Under the pieces are notes generated by a model. It was given only the letters and a program-made list of their open reading frames with translations. It was not told the origin of the DNA and searched no databases. 64,000 nt of DNA. Origin: Chloroflexota bacterium. GTDB lineage: Bacteria > Chloroflexota > Anaerolineae > Anaerolineales > UBA11579. The stretch lies in NCBI GenBank assembly GCA_013112575.1, contig JABFGG010000008.1, positions 1 through 64,000 of the forward strand. Direction: 5' to 3'. The position numbers and the translations under genes are program-made. Shown here in pieces: positions 27,860 to 36,470 of the stretch (position 1 is its first letter; the number at the start of each line of letters is the position of its first letter).

Positions 27860-27911
27860 GCATTAGGTGCTTGAAAACTCAGTTGCAGTGATTTGGTTGT
27901 GAGGGGTTTGC

Positions 27912-28574
27912 TTATTCTTGTTTGAGGTCGTCTAAGATGCCGGCCAGCAGTGCGAAGCGGATCAGGTCTGAGCGGTGCTCCAAATTTAGCTTCTCGAAGG
28001 CCCGTTGGCGATAGGTTTCGGCTGTCTTTGGGCTGATATGAAGTTGGTCTCCGATTTCGCGGCTGGAATACCCTTGCGCTGCCAGGCGGATTACCTCCTG
28101 CTCTCGGTCCGAAAGATTGGCAAATCGCTGGGCTTCTGTTTTCGGTTCGGTGATCGAGTCGACTAAAGCAGAAGCGGCTACAGGATCCAGGAATCTTTCA
28201 CCAGAATACACCACGCGGATCGCTTGTAACAGGTTGGCATGAGCAGAAGATTTAGGCACGTAACCGTCACTGCCTGCTTCCATGGCCTTGCGCACGATTT
28301 CACTATCACTATGCATAGAGAGCACCACAATACGCGTCGATTGGTTTGTTTTGCGTACTTCACGTATCGCTTCCAGCCCACTTTTATCAGGCAGCCCCAG
28401 ATCGATCACCATCACGTCCGGTGGGTCCTGCAAAGCCAGCGTAACTGCCTCGGCTGCCGTTCCTGCTTCAGATGCCACCTGCATATCAGACTCGCCTTCT
28501 AAAAGGGCCCGCAGTCCTTCCCTCAATACGGCATGGTCATCCACCAGCAAAACCCGGATAGTTTCAGTTACCAT
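27912..28574 (-). CDS. LuxR/NarL-type response regulator of the rdh operon
   Basis: 220 residues. Intact receiver (VDDH at 11-14, Asp58 in VMVIDLGLP, lysine in YVPKSS) and LuxR helix-turn-helix (LSDREQEVIRLAAQGYSSREIG, ISPKTAETYRQ). Overlaps the sensor kinase gene by 7 bp. About 200 bp upstream of rdhA in the same direction, so it is the most likely regulator of the dehalogenase genes. Confidence 0.88.
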   Translation of the reverse strand: MVTETIRVLLVDDHAVLREGLRALLEGESDMQVASEAGTAAEAVTLALQDPPDVMVIDLGLPDKSGLEAIREVRKTNQSTRIVVLSMHSDSEIVRKAMEAGSDGYVPKSSAHANLLQAIRVVYSGERFLDPVAASALVDSITEPKTEAQRFANLSDREQEVIRLAAQGYSSREIGDQLHISPKTAETYRQRAFEKLNLEHRSDLIRFALLAGILDDLKQE

Positions 28575-30193
28575 GGCAGAAAGGCATCGATTAATGGGAT
28601 TTCTACCTGGATAGTTGTGCCTTCGCTAGGTGCCGAGAACACGTCGAGGCGTCCTCCTACAATTTCGGCCCGTTCCCGGATACTGGCCAGACCCATGCCG
28701 TGCTTACCTTTTTCGACGAGCGTATTGGGGTCGAAGCCACAGCCATTGTCATCGATGCGCAAGCAGAGTGCAGAGGCTTCTTTTACAAGCTCTAAATCGA
28801 CACGGGTTGCCTCAGCATGCCGGATGACGTTTGTCAGACCTTCCTGGACAATGCGGTAGATCACGGTCTCCAACTCAGAAGATAGTTGGATGTCTGCCAG
28901 ATTCAGATTTCTTTTAATGGATACACCTGTGCCCGACGACATTTCAGATACCAATGTGTCTATGGCCGCTTCCAATCCGAATTCATCCAGAGCAGCAGGT
29001 CGCAACCGGTAAGAGATTTGCCGGATCTCTTCGATTGTCTGCGATACCACGTCCTGCATGGTGTGCAGGCTCTGCTGCATGTTGGGGGTATCGCTCTGTT
29101 TTTCGATGGTCTTTAGACGCACCAGCAAGCTGGTCAGGTTTTGCCCAGCGCTGTCGTGCAATTCCCGGCCCAGGCGCGCCCGCTCACCTTCCTGTGCTTT
29201 CACCAAAGATTCTAATAAAGTCTGACGGGCTTCTTCCTTTTCTTTTAACTTGAGGCGCAGCCAGGCATTGGCCACGATCTCGGAAATTTGTGCGCCTAAG
29301 CTGTTGAGTAGATCAAGATCATCTTCTGTAGGAACATAATTCTCTTTGGTGCTAACCAGGTTCATGATCCCAAATCGTTGGTCATTTGCTTCAAGAGGGA
29401 TCGTGATGTGGGGTGCTGAACCATTCTTTTGTGTTTGCTCCAGCCGTTGGCAACGGCGCACCATAGTCAAAGAGCCTAGTTCTTCAGTTTTGAAATCCTG
29501 CTGGCAGGAACATAATTCGTTTTCTGGTCGCTCAAGGAGCCCTTCCTGCAGTTCATCTGGCACATTGATCCAACTGGCAAGGTGGTATCGATCCAATTCG
29601 GGATCTCGCAAATAGATCCAGGCCATTTTGATCTCCAGAAAATCGACCATCTCAACCAGGATTGCGTATAGCATGTCGTGGATTTCAATGTTGCGATCTG
29701 CGACTCGCTCTACCCGGTTCATAGCTTCCAGTCGCATGTTAGAGCGCGCCAGGTCTTCCTGGCTGTCAACCAGGTGGTCCAACATCACATTAACTGACTG
29801 TGCCACCTCCCCGATCTCGTCATTGGACCAAACTGTGGCGCGTGTTTCCAGTTTGCCATCAGCCACCTTTTGGGCAGTGTCCCGGAGAGAGAGTAATGGT
29901 CGTGTCAATATATACGTGAGAAATGAGGAAAGAATGATCGAGAGCACGGCCGCGAGGATGGTGACGAAAATGACGCTGCGACTCCCCGCTCGCATGGCAG
30001 CCTCCACTCGCACGTCGGTCAAAATATATGAGAGCCAGTCTCCCAGTCCGGTAGTGATCCAGTAGGTCATTGAGAATCCTAGGATCAGTACCGGTAAAAG
30101 GATGATACCCACGATCTTGACGCGCACAGGCACAGCCATGAACGCATCCGATATCTTTTGCCTCATCTGGTTAAATAGAGTCTTTGCCATCAT
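28568..30193 (-). CDS. Sensor histidine kinase of the rdh operon
   Basis: About 541 residues: TM1 (VKIVGIILLPVLILGFSMTY), a very short outside loop of about 30 residues, TM2, HAMP, a GAF-type domain holding several cysteines (ELCSCQQDF, RRCQR), HisKA_3 (RARLGRELHDSAGQNL) and HATPase_c (DDNGCGFDPN). With almost no outside domain it probably senses through the GAF or cytoplasmic part, perhaps redox or a metal through the cysteines (inference). ATG 30193 after GGAG; a GTG at 30214 is less likely. Confidence 0.87.
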   Translation of the reverse strand: MMAKTLFNQMRQKISDAFMAVPVRVKIVGIILLPVLILGFSMTYWITTGLGDWLSYILTDVRVEAAMRAGSRSVIFVTILAAVLSIILSSFLTYILTRPLLSLRDTAQKVADGKLETRATVWSNDEIGEVAQSVNVMLDHLVDSQEDLARSNMRLEAMNRVERVADRNIEIHDMLYAILVEMVDFLEIKMAWIYLRDPELDRYHLASWINVPDELQEGLLERPENELCSCQQDFKTEELGSLTMVRRCQRLEQTQKNGSAPHITIPLEANDQRFGIMNLVSTKENYVPTEDDLDLLNSLGAQISEIVANAWLRLKLKEKEEARQTLLESLVKAQEGERARLGRELHDSAGQNLTSLLVRLKTIEKQSDTPNMQQSLHTMQDVVSQTIEEIRQISYRLRPAALDEFGLEAAIDTLVSEMSSGTGVSIKRNLNLADIQLSSELETVIYRIVQEGLTNVIRHAEATRVDLELVKEASALCLRIDDNGCGFDPNTLVEKGKHGMGLASIRERAEIVGGRLDVFSAPSEGTTIQVEIPLIDAFLPW

Positions 30194-30320
30194 TGTCTCC
30201 AGGAAGCCCCCCACTCTCTTCTTGATAAGTTTACTCCAAGAAATGGAAAAGGTTTATTGGAACTTGTGGGAATTGCCGGTGCGTAGGTTTTTTCCGAAAT
30301 TTAAGCCCACTATCAATTAG

Positions 30321-30348
30321 AGCATACGTAATTGACACTACGTATGCT
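30321..30348. promoter_or_regulatory. Perfect inverted repeat upstream of the rdh sensor kinase
   Basis: 10-bp arms AGCATACGTA/TACGTATGCT with an 8-bp spacer, about 130 bp before the kinase start codon. A good operator candidate for the regulatory genes; the binding protein is unknown. Confidence 0.5.
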
Positions 30349-30521
30349 GACCATCTTGGAGTGTTTTTCTTTGATAAAGCCTTTTCCTCAAAATCAAATT
30401 TCAGATGGGTGCAATTCTAGCGCAATCAATAACCACTAAGCGATAATTCTCAGGTTTTGAAGAGGTTTGTGAAGTAATGTACAACCTATAAAGCTATTAT
30501 GCAAGGGAGTTACCTCACATT

Positions 30522-30577
30522 ATGAAACGCATCACACTAATAGCCAACATTGCCCTGATTGTAATTGGCTTTGCAAC
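30522..30577 (+). pseudogene. Truncated copy of the small membrane protein encoded at 46495
   Basis: Encodes MKRITLIANIALIVIGFAT, nearly the same as the start of the intact gene at 46495, and shares its 5' region including GTAATGTACAA and the TTATGCAAGGGAGT ribosome site. It is cut off after about 19 codons by the element at 30578. Confidence 0.8.
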
Positions 30578-30708
30578 TGTAGGTTGTCACATAGTTTGGC
30601 ACTGAGTGGAGAGTACAAGTGTCAAAATAAGTGCAAATATTTTCCACATATTCCATAAAGATTGGCGCCAGCCTACAAATCGTCACTAAGTTTGGCGCTG
30701 ACCTACAA
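30578..30708. mobile_element. Insertion element remnant with inverted ends
   Basis: 131 bp bounded by TGTAGG and CCTACA. Inside are repeated TTTGGCGC/TTTGGCAC segments, including two direct copies at the right side (TTGGCGCCAGCCTACA and TTTGGCGCTGACCTACA). No transposase. It interrupts the small membrane protein copy. I cannot name the family and see no clear target duplication. Confidence 0.55.
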
Positions 30709-30731
30709 TTTGGGCAACCCACATATGGGGG

Positions 30732-30917
30732 TTGGGAAGTGTTTTGCATCGAGGCCCCCATCGCATCTGCAATCTCATGAATTGGCAATTCTTTTTCCAG
30801 CAGCGTCCACAAGATCAGGACACGTCGTATGTTTCCAAAAACATTGCAGAAGGATGCTTGTGTTTGTGCCCGATCTCGAAGTGTTGTGCCCATATAGATG
30901 CCAGCTTTGTTGCGCAA
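30732..30917 (-). pseudogene. ArsR-family regulator fragment
   Basis: The N-terminal part reads like an ArsR winged helix (FGNIRRVLILWTLLEKELPIHEIADAMGAS...NTSQ) but the recognition wing and C terminus are missing. The frame runs on into the insertion-element remnant. Probably a dead fragment. Confidence 0.6.
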
Positions 30918-31079
30918 TAAGACGCTTGCTTAATTGCGGTTCTATGTAAATATTACGGATGAGATGACCGGGACAAAAGTGGCATTTATCCCCCACAGTA
31001 TGCAGGTTTTTTATTGATGGGTATTCAGGAGAGCTATAACGCCAAAGACGAGGAAAGAAACTGTCGCATGTATTCCATT

Positions 31080-31233
31080 GATTCGAAGTCAGATGTTCAA
31101 GCCGCCTTCGTTGATGCAACCAGAATACAAAGAATAGACACCAAACTTAATATTTCTGGAACAGAAAGTCATGACCCGATTCCATGTCACTCAGCATGAA
31201 AGCCCCACATATGTGGGGGCTTTTTCTTTTTGA
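31080..31233 (+). repeat. Dispersed T-arm repeat, short form, diverged
   Basis: Shares GATTCGAAG...CAAGCCGCC, TGATGCAACC, AATAGACACCAA and TCTGGAACAGAAAGTCATG with the other copies. The T-arm has changes (loop ACCCGAT). The terminator hairpin survives with different bases: AAAGCCCC/GGGGCTTT followed by TTT (31199-31226). Confidence 0.7.
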
Positions 31234-31321
31234 GTATATTTCCATAAATACAAGACGTGGATTTGACCCGTGTTAACTCAATTGCAGTCAGGTTTTTGGA
31301 ACGAATCTATGAAGGCGAAAG

Positions 31322-32158
31322 TCAGCCCACTCGCAAAGAAGCTGCACCCGGTTTAGCACAGGTTTCTAAACATTCAAAGCAACGGATACATTCACTGTGG
31401 CGTGTGTTATGGGGAATATCCTGAATGTCCATGGGGCATTCCGCATCCCCACGCCCACAGGCAACACAATGTGTGTGATCTATCGCCATATGTATTGGAG
31501 AAATCTTGTTGCTTATCGCGAGAACTGCTCCTAAAGGACACAAGTATTTACACGAAAATCTTTCCACCAACATCGAAGTGATGATGAAACCGATCATGAC
31601 AGACCAGATCAAGGGTGTGCTCAGGTCAAAAGCAAAGAAGGCTCTGGCTGGACATATAGAATGTAGTGGAGGGTAGAGCGCCGTAATGCTGGTAAAGAGA
31701 ATCAAGGCCAACACCCCGTATTTCAAGTACTTCAGCCAGGCATCAACCTTAGGAGGCACGCGAATAGGGAGCAGAGCCGGGGATCTTTTCCCGCGGATTT
31801 TGCGTTTACTGCCACTAATGCGTTCTGCCAGTCTAGCCAAATACTCCTGGGTGGTCCCGAGTGGACACATCCATCCACAAAAGGCGCGACCGGCAATCAA
31901 ACTTACGCCAAGAACACTTATGAGGACAGTGAAATTTAATAGGTTAGTGGTTTGTAAGGTCTCGCCAGTTGTGAGGTATGACCATAAAGTCTCGATGCCC
32001 CCGAAGGGGCAAAAAGGGTCAAACCCGCCCCCTCGGGATGACCTTCCGGGCAGGATATGACGCAGCCCGATCAAGAATGCCAAAAGCAAAAAGCTGCTTT
32101 GCATCCACTTTCGAGTTTTGGACAACGGATATTTAGGTTCCCTTGATTTTCTTTTTAT
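31322..32158 (-). CDS. NapH-like membrane ferredoxin
   Basis: About 278 residues with four or five helices, two inner CP motifs (CGWMCPLG and CKYLCPLG) and C-terminal ferredoxin-like motifs (CVACGRGDAECP; CIRCFECLETCAKP). This NapH/NosR-type polyferredoxin passes electrons from quinol to periplasmic reductases or to maturation factors. ATG 32158; a longer TTG start overlaps the upstream small gene. It is not next to a clear reductase; the neighbours are unknown membrane proteins. It could support RdhA or another terminal enzyme (inference). Confidence 0.82.
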   Translation of the reverse strand: MKRKSREPKYPLSKTRKWMQSSFLLLAFLIGLRHILPGRSSRGGGFDPFCPFGGIETLWSYLTTGETLQTTNLLNFTVLISVLGVSLIAGRAFCGWMCPLGTTQEYLARLAERISGSKRKIRGKRSPALLPIRVPPKVDAWLKYLKYGVLALILFTSITALYPPLHSICPARAFFAFDLSTPLIWSVMIGFIITSMLVERFSCKYLCPLGAVLAISNKISPIHMAIDHTHCVACGRGDAECPMDIQDIPHNTRHSECIRCFECLETCAKPGAASLRVG

Positions 32159-32168
32159 CATATGCCGA

Positions 32169-32267
32169 TCAATGCGTTGGCGTAAAGTCAAGGGCAATTC
32201 CCAACATGAAGAATGCGATCATTATGACAAGGAGAATGTATGGAATAATCTCCTTTTTGATTTCCAT
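32169..32267 (-). CDS. Small 32-residue single-helix membrane protein
   Basis: Encodes MEIKKEIIPYILLVIMIAFF... with one hydrophobic helix and a short hydrophilic tail. Its ATG starts one base after the TAG stop of the 270-residue membrane protein gene, and its stop is 10 bp before the NapH-like start, as expected for a coupled small gene. No family recognised. Confidence 0.55.
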   Translation of the reverse strand: MEIKKEIIPYILLVIMIAFFMLGIALDFTPTH

Positions 32268-32268
32268 G

Positions 32269-33081
32269 CTAGTCCTGGCCTGTGATCAGTTTTTGTGTAT
32301 TCGGCAAGCACAGGATGACCAGCAGGATGGTGCTCAGTATGGGAGCTGGGAGGAACATCGAGAAACGATTGACTTCAAATACATTGTGGATACCTATTGG
32401 ATAGCCACCGATCATGGACATCACGCCGGCGAATATACCCACAGGAACCGCCCAAGACTTTTGTTTGATGGCCGCGAAAATAAAGATTGCCCATGCAGCC
32501 GCCCCCCACCAATTAACCTGCTGCGACATCACATACATACCGTTCCAGAATGCATCCGTATTCTTGACAAACATTTCTGGGGATTGGAAAGTACTCTGGA
32601 ATTTTGAAATTGGAGCTACACCATCTATAAAAGTCAACACATAGGCCAAGCCAGCAGTGAAGGTTAGTGCAATGACCTTTTTATCCACATTGCCGATGAG
32701 CAGCATCCCAAACCACATAATCGCTGCAAGGAAAAATACCCACAGAGTAGGAGTTGGCAATCCACTATCAGCGGCAGGAATCATGGGGAAGAAACCGGCT
32801 AGCAGGAGTATAGTTGCGGCTACTGCTCCCCAGAACCACGCCCAGGATTGTTTCTTCAGGAATCCCCACAATACCGCAGCACTAAGCGCGCCCGCTGATA
32901 TTCCCAACCAACCGAGCACTGCATAAACAACACGGACTGTGTTGCTCTCTTCCCATTCTCCAGCAGCAAAATGGGTGTGGATGACTGTATTATATGTTTC
33001 GGCCAGGAAATAGAGTAATAAAATTCCTGACAAGAGTCCGACGATGGCCAAAATTGCACCAAGCTTGTTGTTGTTTTTCAT
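32269..33081 (-). CDS. Polytopic membrane protein, unknown
   Basis: 270 residues with about seven hydrophobic helices, Trp-rich loops (KKQSWAWFWGAVAA; QQVNWWGAAAWA) and no cysteine motifs. AAGGAG ribosome site before the ATG. First of three coupled leftward genes ending with the NapH-like ferredoxin. Function unknown; one guess is a membrane partner of that ferredoxin. Confidence 0.75.
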   Translation of the reverse strand: MKNNNKLGAILAIVGLLSGILLLYFLAETYNTVIHTHFAAGEWEESNTVRVVYAVLGWLGISAGALSAAVLWGFLKKQSWAWFWGAVAATILLLAGFFPMIPAADSGLPTPTLWVFFLAAIMWFGMLLIGNVDKKVIALTFTAGLAYVLTFIDGVAPISKFQSTFQSPEMFVKNTDAFWNGMYVMSQQVNWWGAAAWAIFIFAAIKQKSWAVPVGIFAGVMSMIGGYPIGIHNVFEVNRFSMFLPAPILSTILLVILCLPNTQKLITGQD

Positions 33082-33182
33082 ATTCTTATTCTCCTTAAAT
33101 ATTCTTTTTTTCGATGTTTAGAACAATGCTTTTGCGTAGTTATTGTTAACATCCTTATTGTCAGCCAATGATTGGCATCAAT

Positions 33183-34019
33183 TTAGGAAGGACTATCAAT
33201 GAGGTGTTTTTTGAAATAAGGCGGAATTGTGAATAACAATACGCCCAGCGCAAGCAAGGATCCATATAAATAGTCCAGAGTGTTTGTGCGGATGATCTGT
33301 GTAGGCGCATCAATGATCAAAATTGCTAAAGCACTGATGACTGCAAGCCACCAACCGGTCCGCTTGCGCATGGCCAAAAGAAAAACTGAAATGACCAACA
33401 GAATCGTGGCAATCCAGTTGACTTCCCCGGCAACAGTCAGTATCCACCATTGCAAACCCTCATAAAGAGGTTGGCCGGGGCGGGTCCACAGCATACGTTG
33501 CGCACCAATGCCAATCGTAAAGGCGTGCGTTGCCAACATGCCGATAAAGGTGAGCGCCAGGAATTGTGACCATTTCTCCGCCTTTTCCTTATCCTGAAGG
33601 AAAATCGTGGCCCAAAAGCCAGCTAACCCAACCCATGAGATCACCATAGGAAGGGGGAAGCCACCGACCCAACTGATGTATGGCAAAAACATAAACATTC
33701 CACCGATGGCAGGCAGAGCGTACATGGTCATGGATACCGGATAAGTCCATTTTTCTTGTTTATAGATTGCAGGAGAAATTGCCAATAGCACCACGCCGCC
33801 TACAAATATGAATGCTCGCCAGAAAGGGTAAAAGAAATTGAACAGCTTGATGCCACTGGCAAACTTAGCCTGTTCTACAGCGACAACAACCAATTCTTTT
33901 AACACACGCTCTAGTGAAACTTGCACAATGAACGGTGTAGCCACAATCATAAACAGGCCAATTACTATAGCAACCCCTGATGTGATCAGCCTGGGTTGCT
34001 TAGAAACGACAGTCATCAT
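33183..34019 (-). CDS. Polytopic membrane protein facing a Crp/Fnr regulator (module 1)
   Basis: About 278 residues, eight hydrophobic helices. Related to the gene at 36471: both share a VQPF/ATPF start segment, FYPFWRA/FFPFWTA, a following GGVVLLA/GGFVLIA, an ATH/ENF region and a final YLYGSLLALGV/YLYGALMGLSV helix. Start chosen at the ATG pair 34019/34016 after GGAGG. Divergent from a Crp/Fnr gene, which probably controls it. Function unknown. Confidence 0.75.
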   Translation of the reverse strand: MMTVVSKQPRLITSGVAIVIGLFMIVATPFIVQVSLERVLKELVVVAVEQAKFASGIKLFNFFYPFWRAFIFVGGVVLLAISPAIYKQEKWTYPVSMTMYALPAIGGMFMFLPYISWVGGFPLPMVISWVGLAGFWATIFLQDKEKAEKWSQFLALTFIGMLATHAFTIGIGAQRMLWTRPGQPLYEGLQWWILTVAGEVNWIATILLVISVFLLAMRKRTGWWLAVISALAILIIDAPTQIIRTNTLDYLYGSLLALGVLLFTIPPYFKKHLIDSPS

Positions 34020-34040
34020 ATTCCTCCAAGGCACGCAAGT

Positions 34041-34096
34041 AAAGACACATAGGTTTCCACATGTGAAAATTAGCACATGTCGTCACTTGTGTCTTT
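34041..34096. promoter_or_regulatory. Inverted repeat in the divergent region of module 1
   Basis: AAAGACACA at 34041-34049 and TGTGTCTTT at 34088-34096, with CACATGTG and CACATGT segments between. It lies between the membrane protein and the Crp/Fnr gene, so it could be the regulator's operator region. Confidence 0.45.
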
Positions 34097-34265
34097 GCTT
34101 TAACGCAAACGCAGTCTCAGGACATATATTTAGGGGGTACCAATTAAGTCATGGAGTGGTGATTCTATGCAACATCATGTATTCCATCCCCTGCGAACCA
34201 TTGCCAGATATAATGTCCCTGGAATAATCCATTTATTGTGCGGTCATTTGTTAACAAAGGGTGCC

Positions 34266-34988
34266 ATGGAGCAAACAATGAAAACCAAGGTTTCCAACGA
34301 TAAATTTACATTATTGCTAGAACAGAATGAGATCTTTGGCTGTGCTGATGGCCACCAACGGGGCCTTATTCTTGAGCTAGCAAACCGGCAAAGTTTTTCT
34401 AAAGGTGAATTTATTGCACATCTTGGAGATACGTGGCCGTACCTCTTCATGGTGGAGGAGGGAGAAATCAACGCGGTCATTGATTCTGAGGAGGGAAGAA
34501 GTTTTATTGCAGCTACTTTTGGTCCGGGTGATGTTTTTTGGGGACTCGCTTTTTTTCAGGATGATGCCCCCACGCCTGTAGCCTTGGAAGCCATGCAAAA
34601 AAGTCTCATTCATTTATGGAACCGGGATAACTTGCTTCCAATATTGTTGTCCAATGGTCAAATGTCTTGGGAACTTAACAGACTGCTGGTACACCGGATG
34701 TTGATGGCCAGGAGAATCGTTGAGGAACTTGCCTTCCAACCTGTGACCAGCCGTCTTGCGCGATTATTGCTCGATCAGTTCAAACCAAAAGCCGGCGATC
34801 AAGTTTTGCGGGAATCGACACTGGACGAAATGGCTGCACGCATCGGGTCAACCCGCGAAATGGTGTGCCGTATCTTATACAAGTTTTCTGAGGAAGGGGC
34901 CATTCAAATCAACCGCACTGAATTCACATTTACCGAGCCTGAATTGCTAGCCAAGCACGCCCATCTGGAGGCAAGCATTAAGAGCTAG
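34266..34988 (+). CDS. Crp/Fnr-family transcription regulator (module 1)
   Basis: About 240 residues: cNMP-type beta-barrel (GEFIAHLGDTWPYLFMVEEGEI), dimer helix and winged helix (STLDEMAARIGSTREMVCRILYKF). There is no N-terminal cysteine cluster of the Fnr type, so oxygen sensing by Fe-S is unlikely; a DNR/CooA-like ligand, or none, is possible. ATG 34266 after AAAGGG; the frame opens further up at 34167. Divergent from the membrane protein gene. Confidence 0.85.
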   Translation: MEQTMKTKVSNDKFTLLLEQNEIFGCADGHQRGLILELANRQSFSKGEFIAHLGDTWPYLFMVEEGEINAVIDSEEGRSFIAATFGPGDVFWGLAFFQDDAPTPVALEAMQKSLIHLWNRDNLLPILLSNGQMSWELNRLLVHRMLMARRIVEELAFQPVTSRLARLLLDQFKPKAGDQVLRESTLDEMAARIGSTREMVCRILYKFSEEGAIQINRTEFTFTEPELLAKHAHLEASIKS

Positions 34989-35037
34989 TTACTTTTGTTT
35001 GCTAATTCACCTCTAAAAATTTAGCGATCCCCTTGCA

Positions 35038-35526
35038 TTATTCGCCCGTAGCGCAGTTCGTTAAAGTATCAAGCTTCCCTACTAACTTACTTTGCTTAAT
35101 GTGCTGATAATAATGAATGCTGGACAGAAAAAGCCCGCTACCTATGCCAAGATACACCACCGCCAACAAAGGTTTTGGGACAGGAGAATAAAGCCGCAGA
35201 AAGAGCCCCATTGAGATCATCACCAGAACTAAGGGGTAGCTGGTCCATTCTTGAAAAGCGAAAATACAAACCTTTTCATTTTTTATTTGCGCAATACGAT
35301 CAATATTCTTCTTTGCCAATCTCGAAAAACCAAAACGGTATATAGCCAGCCCCAGAGTTATCCCGGCGACAAGAATTAGTACAAACTGCCAGGCTGGCAA
35401 AGACACCATCCATAGATAGGCATAGCGAGCCAATAAAAGCCCAACACCAGACCACATAAAACCTGCTGCCAAAAACAAATATAGCTTAGGGGCAGCAGGT
35501 TTTAATTTCAAAAAGAAATCATTCAT
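35038..35526 (-). CDS. Membrane protein, unknown
   Basis: 162 residues with four hydrophobic helices: two at the start, then a basic loop (RLAKKNIDRIAQIKNEK) and two more. ATG 35526 lies 7 bp after the stop of the preceding gene, so the two are coupled. No family recognised. Confidence 0.65.
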   Translation of the reverse strand: MNDFFLKLKPAAPKLYLFLAAGFMWSGVGLLLARYAYLWMVSLPAWQFVLILVAGITLGLAIYRFGFSRLAKKNIDRIAQIKNEKVCIFAFQEWTSYPLVLVMISMGLFLRLYSPVPKPLLAVVYLGIGSGLFLSSIHYYQHIKQSKLVGKLDTLTNCATGE

Positions 35527-35533
35527 CAGGTTA

Positions 35534-36142
35534 TTACATAGCGGCAAACCCAGCCACAAAAGCCGCCGTTGTCGACAGTAATAAAGCTGGCAAAACGGAC
35601 AAGATTACATCGTGGGAAAGGATTGGCTTCCCAACCCGGAGGAATGATAACAGAATACCGCCTACTCCGATCAAGGCCCCACCCACACCGACAAGTGCAA
35701 AATCCCCCACCACCACATCTTGCACACTGAGATAGATCGGCAACCCAAAAATAATCAATCCCGTGATTGTGTACACTAAAATCAATATGCCTATCGCCCA
35801 ACGACTCGGTGCAAAAAAGAGTGTATACGAAACCACTAAAACACCTGCAATCGAGAAGAGGGCAAATCCGAGAATATAGTCTGGATAGAATTGCGAGATC
35901 AAACCTGTTGACAGGCTGAGAGGAACCAATGTCGAGACAATCACGACCAAGGGGTTTTCCAGTATTTCAAACCCAAGAATTAGGATTAGTAAGCTTGCAA
36001 CCATGAGTACACCAAATGTTATTGTATAGAGGATGATCGGTATGGTGGCAAAATCATCTACCCCAACGGCAATTTGATAAGCACACAAAAGCGCAGTAAT
36101 TAAAAGGAGCCCGCGATCCAGCTTTGTTATTTTACAGGTCAT
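35534..36142 (-). CDS. Membrane protein, unknown
   Basis: 202 residues, almost entirely hydrophobic, about seven helices with few charged residues. Pairs with the following 162-residue membrane protein gene. No family recognised. Confidence 0.65.
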   Translation of the reverse strand: MTCKITKLDRGLLLITALLCAYQIAVGVDDFATIPIILYTITFGVLMVASLLILILGFEILENPLVVIVSTLVPLSLSTGLISQFYPDYILGFALFSIAGVLVVSYTLFFAPSRWAIGILILVYTITGLIIFGLPIYLSVQDVVVGDFALVGVGGALIGVGGILLSFLRVGKPILSHDVILSVLPALLLSTTAAFVAGFAAM

Positions 36143-36352
36143 TGCTCATCACAGCTGAAGTCTTCAGGAGCACGGCACAAGTGACTAGGGTCAAACTCCT
36201 TGTGGAGAGGAAAAGATATTCAAAAAGGCTTCTAGTTGATTGCATAGCTATTTCCAGATATGGGAATTCAGACACTCTTATTCTTCTTCACAAACATATC
36301 GATACCTCTCATAATCGTCTTTATTAAATGTTAAGTTGGGATACACGAATGC

Positions 36353-36392
36353 ATATATATAAATAAAAGGTAGCCAGCAATTGCTGGCTACC
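36353..36392 (-). terminator. Rho-independent terminator after module 2 membrane protein
   Basis: Perfect 24-base palindrome at 36369-36392 (GGTAGCCAGCAA and its complement). Read leftward it is followed by TTTTATTTAT. It ends the transcript of the gene at 36471. Confidence 0.85.
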
Positions 36393-36470
36393 TTAGGTGA
36401 GAGAAGGCTGGCTAGTCTTCTGAAGTCCTCAGACTATTCCGAACCTTGGAAGTTCTTGCATTTTACAAAA

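Noticed and set aside
30537-30917. Intact 126-residue regulator gene on the minus strand
   Set aside because: Only the first half resembles ArsR; the rest translates insertion-element and unrelated DNA.
31014-31199. 61-codon frame over the repeat at 31.1 kb
   Set aside because: It is the repeat sequence translated; the same region has no equivalent open frame in the other copies.
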